Shown one piece after another: positions 59,066-64,000 of a stretch of 64,000 bases of DNA. The DNA is taken from the NCBI RefSeq assembly GCF_964204865.1, contig NC_135260.1:1550001-1614000 (forward strand). Reading direction: 5' to 3'. Position 1 is the stretch's first letter. Every line of letters starts with the position of its first letter. Below the pieces are notes generated by a model that saw only the letters and a program-made list of their open reading frames with translations, was not told the DNA's origin and searched no databases. The stretch is from Styela clava. Taxonomy: Eukaryota; Chordata; Ascidiacea; Stolidobranchia; Styelidae. Made by a program: the position numbers and the translations under genes.

Positions 59066-59500
59066 TGACTATTAACGTTGATACATTTTTATTAAACCAG
59101 ACTTGATTGAAAAATTAAACTCTCGCCAAGTTACGGGCGATCACTGAAGTGCCACACGCTTGTGAGAGTTTATATTGAGTGAGTGCACGTAACCTTGCTT
59201 TGAGCACATTATATTAAAAACACGCTTACAAGGAGGGCAATTTCCATATATACTGTCGAGCTATCTGGGTTATGTGCAATACAATGGGCATACGCTTATC
59301 AAAAAGCTTTGTCAATAACACGTCAGGCCTCAATAACAAACAAGCGAGTTATATCACCGACTCGATGCTTGCGTTAAGCCACACACCAGAGTTAAATACC
59401 TACGAGGAAAACGTGCAATCAACAATAAATCAACGCATGTATTCAATAATACCAGAATTTGACACCGGTAAAAAATGTCGGCGTTAAGCCACTGTGCGAG
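59066..59500 (+). repeat. Partial 5S-array spacer (edge of the array)
   Basis: Homologous to 61030-61480, 62325-62780 and 63640-64000. It is more diverged than those, as expected for an edge unit. Confidence 0.85.
59116..59172. other. Conserved spacer hairpin, unit 0
   Basis: 9-bp perfect stem TAAACTCTC / GAGAGTTTA around a 39-base loop. The stem is kept here although two loop bases (59144 and 59155 regions) differ from the other units. Possible structured RNA or regulatory hairpin; function unknown. Confidence 0.45.
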
Positions 59501-60240
59501 ACAGCGAAATATATTATCATCACTTCACCGAAAACCATAGGGTACCCTACGCCTGCACGAAACTGAACAGTGAAACAGCTACATTGCTAGGGTAACTGAC
59601 TTATTAAAACTTGGGTACAAATAACGGAACAGGGATTGTCATAGCTCTTCTATGTCCTGTGGCAATGATCTATTCTTTTCTATCCAATTTCAACGTGAAT
59701 TGAAATACCAAGTGATCCGAGTTACTTCTCCATTACGGTATGCGGTACGGTAACTTACCACCAAAGCCTGATATTCGTTTACGGACGGTTCTTCCTTGTC
59801 AAATAAGAACTCAATTCATTTCCTCATATCAAATAAAATAAATAAGGTAGGCTACAAAATTTATGTTGTTTACATCAGAACTGTAACGAAAAGATGAGAG
59901 CGTAATTCACAGAGGTACCAGTACCTTTTGCTGTACTGTAGGCCAGCTATTCGATCGTGGAACGGTTCTTCTCTGGCATATCAAAACTCAATCCAATTTT
60001 CTTTTATCAAAATTAACAAATACGGTATGCTAGATTTGCCAAAAAACCTACATTTGACATTACTGCAATAGTAAGATCGCGAAATGTACAAGAGAGCTGT
60101 GCTCAAATATATGAACATGTCACAAGGTGTCGCTATTTTTTATTCTGACACATAAAAAACGAAACTCCTGAAGTCCACAGAAATTTTGGAAATAAATAAA
60201 AGTAATAGCCTTCTGGCAAAAAAAATCAATCTTTAACCTA
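59501..60240. repeat. Sequence unique to the edge unit, including an inverted dispersed repeat
   Basis: It replaces about 100 bp of the normal spacer. 60070-60240 is an inverted copy of the 31606-31760 dispersed repeat (AACCTTTAATCTTTGA-type end, TGTCACAAGGTGTCGCTATT). The rest is unassigned. Confidence 0.6.
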
Positions 60241-60287
60241 AAAATAAATGGCTAAAAATAAATACCCGAATATGTCTCGTCGATATC

Positions 60288-60397
60288 GCCTATGACCATA
60301 CCACGTTGAATACACCCGATCTCGTAAGTTAAGCAACGTCGGGCTCGGTTAGTACTTGCATGGGTGACCGGCTGGGAATACCGGGTGCCGTAGGCTT
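60288..60397 (+). rRNA. 5S rRNA-like gene, copy 1
   Basis: Begins GCCTATGACCATACCACG and ends GGTGCCGTAGGCTT, so the terminal stem pairs. It keeps the box-A-like AAGTTAAGCAACG and the C-box region. At 110 bases it is about 10 shorter than a usual 5S: one of two direct CGATCTCG repeats around loop C is missing. A TTTT terminator follows. It may be a variant gene or a pseudogene; its neighbours share the deletion. Confidence 0.82.
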
Positions 60398-60399
60398 TT
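60396..60399 (+). terminator. RNA polymerase III T-run
   Basis: TTTT immediately after the 5S stem. The same run follows copies 2 and 3 (61705-61708 and 62995-62998). Confidence 0.6.
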
Positions 60400-60613
60400 C
60401 GCCTTTATCAAAAACAAAAGAAATGCTATCTGAACAGAACAGAATTTAAAACAAATTAGTATGTTTTGAAATATTTCAGATCGTCAATTGGATTGTCGAG
60501 GGCTGAATAATCACTAACAGGGGCGAAGCGCAACTTTACGAATAGTCCCCGAAACCCGTCATCGATATTTCGAATGCGTCTTTATAGGTATACTATATAT
60601 AGCAGAATAATCG

Positions 60614-60894
60614 AGTTGGGATAGGGGAAATCGAGATAAGACGGCCCAATTAATCTCATGACGGATCACGGCCAATCGCCCGGTTATCAATCAAGGCCAG
60701 TTATTTCATTTCGGAAGCATGGACTTAATGGTAGCGGAAGCCGTAACTTACCTGCGGTAACATGGACTACCTTACGACGACGAAGGGTTCTGAAAACTAT
60801 CCCTTAATGGAATTCGAACCCACGCAGAGTAATCAGAGGTGTGGTAACGAGCGTATATCTGACACTTAGCACGATGCGCCACACGGTTGAGCAC
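60614..60894 (-). mobile_element. SINE family 1 inside the 5S spacer, unit 1
   Basis: On minus, GTGTGGCGCATCGTGCTAAG and GGGTTCGAATTCC (B box with one change) head a diverged family-1 SINE. It occupies the same place in all units. Confidence 0.72.
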
Positions 60895-61082
60895 GAGTTT
60901 TACCATAGCTTGAAATCTACCTATATCTAGTATTACATAGTGAGATCTACGTCAATTCAGTACTTTAGCGCAGGTTCAAAGCCTTCATTTTGCATCCCTA
61001 GTAGATATCTCATTAAATTTAGTTAGACTGACTGACTATTAACGTTGATACATTTTTATTGAACCGGACTTGATCGAAAAAT

Positions 61083-61139
61083 TAAACTCTCGCCAAGTTA
61101 CGGGCGATCACCGAAGTGCCACGCGCTTGTGAGAGTTTA
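61083..61139. other. Conserved spacer hairpin, unit 1
   Basis: Same 57-base hairpin as at 59116, stem perfect. Confidence 0.45.
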
Positions 61140-61561
61140 TATATAACTTTTGATACTGTGTGAGTGCACGTAACCTAGCTTTGAGCACATATAATAAAAA
61201 ACAAGCTTATAAGAAGGGCAACTTTCATATATACTGTCGAACTATCTGGGTTATGTGCTATACAATGGGCATCCGCTCATCAAAAAGCTTTGTCAATAAC
61301 ACGTCAGGCCTCAGTAACAAACAAGCGAGTTATATCAGCGACTCGATGCTTGCGTTAAGCCATACACCAGAGATAAAATACCTATGAGGAAAAACATGCA
61401 ATCAATAAATTAACGCATGTAATCAATAATAACAAAATTCGACACTGGTAGAAAATGTCGGCGGTAAGCCACTGAGCGAAACAGCGACTGCCTGAGTTTC
61501 ATTGTTTGTGACTCTACAAACGAAACAGTTGCGCTTCGCTTCTCTCTCATTAGGCGTTGCC

Positions 61562-61596
61562 TAAATATAAATAACCGAATATGTCTCGTCGATATC
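61562..61596 (+). promoter_or_regulatory. 5S upstream element with TATA-like box, copy 2
   Basis: TAAATATAAATA about 24-34 bases before the 5S start, then a block ending CTCGTCGATATC that is identical in all three copies. Conservation right up to the gene suggests an external promoter element, as known for some animal 5S genes. Confidence 0.5.
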
Positions 61597-61706
61597 GCCT
61601 ACGACCATACCACGTTGAATACACCCGATCTCGTAAGTTAAGCAACGTCGGGCTCGGTTAGTACTTGCATGGGTGACCGGCTGGGAATACCGGGTGCCGT
61701 AGGCTT
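61597..61706 (+). rRNA. 5S rRNA-like gene, copy 2
   Basis: Differs from copy 1 at one base (GCCTACGACC). Same 110-base length and same missing segment; TTTT follows. Start to start from copy 1 is 1309 bp. Confidence 0.84.
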
Positions 61707-61924
61707 TTCGCTTTTATCAAAAATAAAAGGAATGCTGTCTGAACAAAACATAATTTAAAATGAATATGTTATAAAATATTTCAGATTGTCGAGGACTGAA
61801 TAATAACTAACAGGGGCGAAACGCAACTTTACGAATAGTCACTGAGACCCGTCATCGATATTTCGAATGCGTCTTAATAGGTATACTATATATGGCAGAA
61901 TAATCGGTGCTACTATGGAGTGAG

Positions 61925-62186
61925 TTAGGATATGGGAAATCGAGATAAGACGACTTAATTAATCATATGACGGATCACGGCCAATCGCCCGGTTATTTCA
62001 TTTCGGAAGCAAGCACCTAATGGTAGCGGAAGCCCTAACTTACCTGCGGTAACATGGACTACCTTACGACAACGAAGGGTTCTGAAAACTATCCCTTAAT
62101 GGAATTCGAACCCACGCAGAGTAATCAGAGGTGTGGTAACGAGCGTATATCTGACACTTCGCACGATGCGCCACACGGTTGAGCAC
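61925..62186 (-). mobile_element. SINE family 1 inside the 5S spacer, unit 2
   Basis: As unit 1, but about 17-20 bases between two GTTAT repeats are lost (near 61994), a typical slippage deletion that accounts for most of the shorter unit length. Confidence 0.72.
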
Positions 62187-62373
62187 GAGTTTTACCATAG
62201 CTTGAAATCTACCTATATCTAGTATTACATAGTGAGATCTACGTCAATTCAGTAATTTAGCGCAGGTTCAAAGCCTTCATTTGCATCCCTAGGAGATATC
62301 TCATTAAATTTATTTAGACTGACTGACTATTAACGTTGATACATTTTTATTGAACCGGACTTAATCGAAAAAT

Positions 62374-62430
62374 TAAACTCTCGCCAAGTTATGGTCGATC
62401 ACCGAAGTGCCACGCGCTTGTGAGAGTTTA
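62374..62430. other. Conserved spacer hairpin, unit 2
   Basis: Stem perfect. Two loop changes (ATGGTCG for ACGGGCG). Confidence 0.45.
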
Positions 62431-62851
62431 TATATAACTTTTGATACTGTGTGAGTGCACGTAACCTAGCTTTGAGCACATATAAAAAAAAAAAGCCTAT
62501 AAGAAGGGCAACTTTCATATATACTGTCGAACTATCTGGGTTATGTGCAATACAATGGGCATCCGCTTATCAAAAAGCTTTGTCAATAACACGTCAGGCC
62601 TCAATAACAAACAAGCGAGTTATATCAGCGACTCGATGCTTGCGTTAAGCCATACACCAGAGATAAAATACCTATGAGGAAAAACATGCAATCAATAAAT
62701 TAACGCATGTAATCAATAATAACAAAATTTGACACTGGTAGAAAATGTCGGCGGTAAGCCACTGAGCGAAACAGCGACTGCCTGAGTTTCATTGTTTGTG
62801 ACTCCACAAACGAAACAGTTGCGCTTCGCTTCTCTCTCATTAGGCGTTGCC

Positions 62852-62886
62852 TAAATATAAATAACCGAATATGTCTCGTCGATATC
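62852..62886 (+). promoter_or_regulatory. 5S upstream element with TATA-like box, copy 3
   Basis: Identical to the copy-2 element. Confidence 0.5.
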
Positions 62887-62996
62887 GCCTACGACCATAC
62901 CACGTTGAATACACTAGATCTCGTAAGTTAAGCAACGTCGGGCTCGGTTAGTACTTGCATGGGTGACCGGCTGGGAATACCGGGTGCCGTAGGCTT
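62887..62996 (+). rRNA. 5S rRNA-like gene, copy 3
   Basis: 110 bases, same missing segment. It carries CACTAGATC where the others have CACCCGATC. Start to start from copy 2 is 1290 bp. TTTT follows. Confidence 0.82.
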
Positions 62997-63221
62997 TTCG
63001 CTTTTATCAAAAATAAAAGGAATGCTGTCTGAACAAAACATAATTTAAAATGAATATGTTATGAAATATTTCAGATTGTCGAGGACTGAATAATAACTAA
63101 CAGGGGCGAAACGCAACTTTACGAATAGTCACTGAGACCCGTCATCGATATTTCGAATGCGTCTTAATAGGTATAGGCCTACTATATATGGCAGAATAAT
63201 CGGTGCTACTATGGAGTGAGT

Positions 63222-63499
63222 TAGGATATGGGAAATCGAGATAAGACGACTTAATTAATCATATGACGGATCACGGCCAATCGCCCGGTTATCAGTAAAG
63301 GCCAGTTATTTCATTTCGGAAGCAAGCACTTAATGGTAGCGGAAGCCGTAACTTACCTGCGGTAACATGGACTACCTTACGACGACGAAGGGTTCTGAAA
63401 ACTACCCCTTAATGGAATTCGAACCCACGCAGAGTAATCAGAGGTGTGGTAACGAGCGTATATCTGACACTTAGCACGATGCGCCACACGGTTGAGCAC
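63222..63499 (-). mobile_element. SINE family 1 inside the 5S spacer, unit 3
   Basis: Same position and orientation as in units 1 and 2; keeps the segment lost in unit 2. Confidence 0.72.
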
Positions 63500-63687
63500 A
63501 AGTTTTACCATAGCTTGAAATCTACCTATATCTAGTATTACATAGTGAGATCTACGTCAATTCAGTACTTTAGCGCAGGTTCAAAGCCTTCATTTTGCAT
63601 CCCTAGTAGATATCTCATTAAATTTAGTTAGACTGACTGACTATTAACGTTGATACATTTTTATTGAACCGGACTTAATCGAAAAAT

Positions 63688-63744
63688 TAAACTCTCGCCA
63701 AGTTACGGGCGATCACCGAAGTGCCACGCGCTTGTGAGAGTTTA
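63688..63744. other. Conserved spacer hairpin, unit 3
   Basis: Identical to unit 1. The array continues past the window end. Confidence 0.45.
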
Positions 63745-64000
63745 TATATAACTTTTGATACTGTGTGAGTGCACGTAACCTAGCTTTGAGCACATATAAT
63801 AAAAAACAAGCTTATAAGAAGGGCAACTTTCATATATACTGTCGAACTATCTGGGTTATGTGCTATACAATGGGCATCCGCTCATCAAAAAGCTTTGTCA
63901 ATAACACGTCAGGCCTCAGTAACAAACAAGCGAGTTATATCAGCGACTCGATGCTTGCGTTAAGCCATACACCAGAGATAAAATACCTATGAGGAAAAAC

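Noticed and set aside
61160-61387. 75-codon open frame repeated in the 5S spacer (also 63765-63992)
   Set aside because: It needs a GTG start, and in the middle unit (62451) an indel shifts the frame while the surrounding non-coding sequence is equally conserved. Its repetition reflects array homogenisation, not protein selection.
59066-64000. Spliced-leader RNA gene linked to 5S
   Set aside because: I looked for a leader followed by a GTAAG-type donor and an Sm-like site in the spacer and found no convincing set. The conserved hairpin is reported separately without that claim.

Overview
This window is animal nuclear DNA: AT-rich, with short exons, GT/AG introns, tRNA-derived SINEs, LINE, LTR and many hAT-type DNA elements, and a 5S-type rDNA array. 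Nothing fixes the species. My best guess is a marine invertebrate deuterostome, possibly an ascidian tunicate, at low confidence. Most of the 64 kb is mobile or repeated DNA, and only a few host genes can be supported.

Host genes. (1) The clearest is a nine-exon gene on the minus strand, 46776 to 36754. It encodes a 434-residue secreted protein: signal peptide, three alternating EGF-like/WAP pairs, a Val-Gln-Ala-Pro repeat linker and a C-terminal 8-cysteine domain. Every intron is phase 1. (2) The last two exons of a paralogue lie on the plus strand at 1-1648. The two loci form a tail-to-tail inverted duplication about 32-35 kb apart. The plus-strand copy has since taken insertions that the other copy lacks, so the other copy serves as an empty-site record. 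(3) On the minus strand, 24088 to 20214, are the 3' exons of a ZU5 plus UPA-like gene. A Gypsy-type LTR element interrupts it and there is a one-base frameshift. (4) A four-exon mini-gene at 9645-10480 joins the ends of a hAT transposase into an unbroken 186-codon frame without the catalytic middle.

Layout. 1-4.1 kb: plus-strand arm of the inverted duplication with MITE, LINE-tail and SINE insertions. 4.1-14.2 kb: several hAT elements, one nested in a larger one. 14.2-20 kb: SINEs and unassigned DNA. 20.2-24.1 kb: ZU5 gene with the LTR element. 24.6-26.7 kb: a DNA element with a hAT nested inside. 27.1-27.8 kb: a 179-bp satellite. 28-36 kb: dispersed repeats and one hAT. 36-46.8 kb: EGF/WAP gene with mobile elements in its introns. 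48.4-55.3 kb: segmental duplications with hAT insertions. 55.3-59 kb: a hAT, then a 5'-truncated LINE. 59.1-64 kb: a tandem array of roughly 1.3-kb units, each with a 5S rRNA-like gene, a SINE and a conserved spacer hairpin.

Family assignments rest on motif recognition alone; no database search was possible. Exon boundaries come from splice consensus, phase and the comparison of paralogues.
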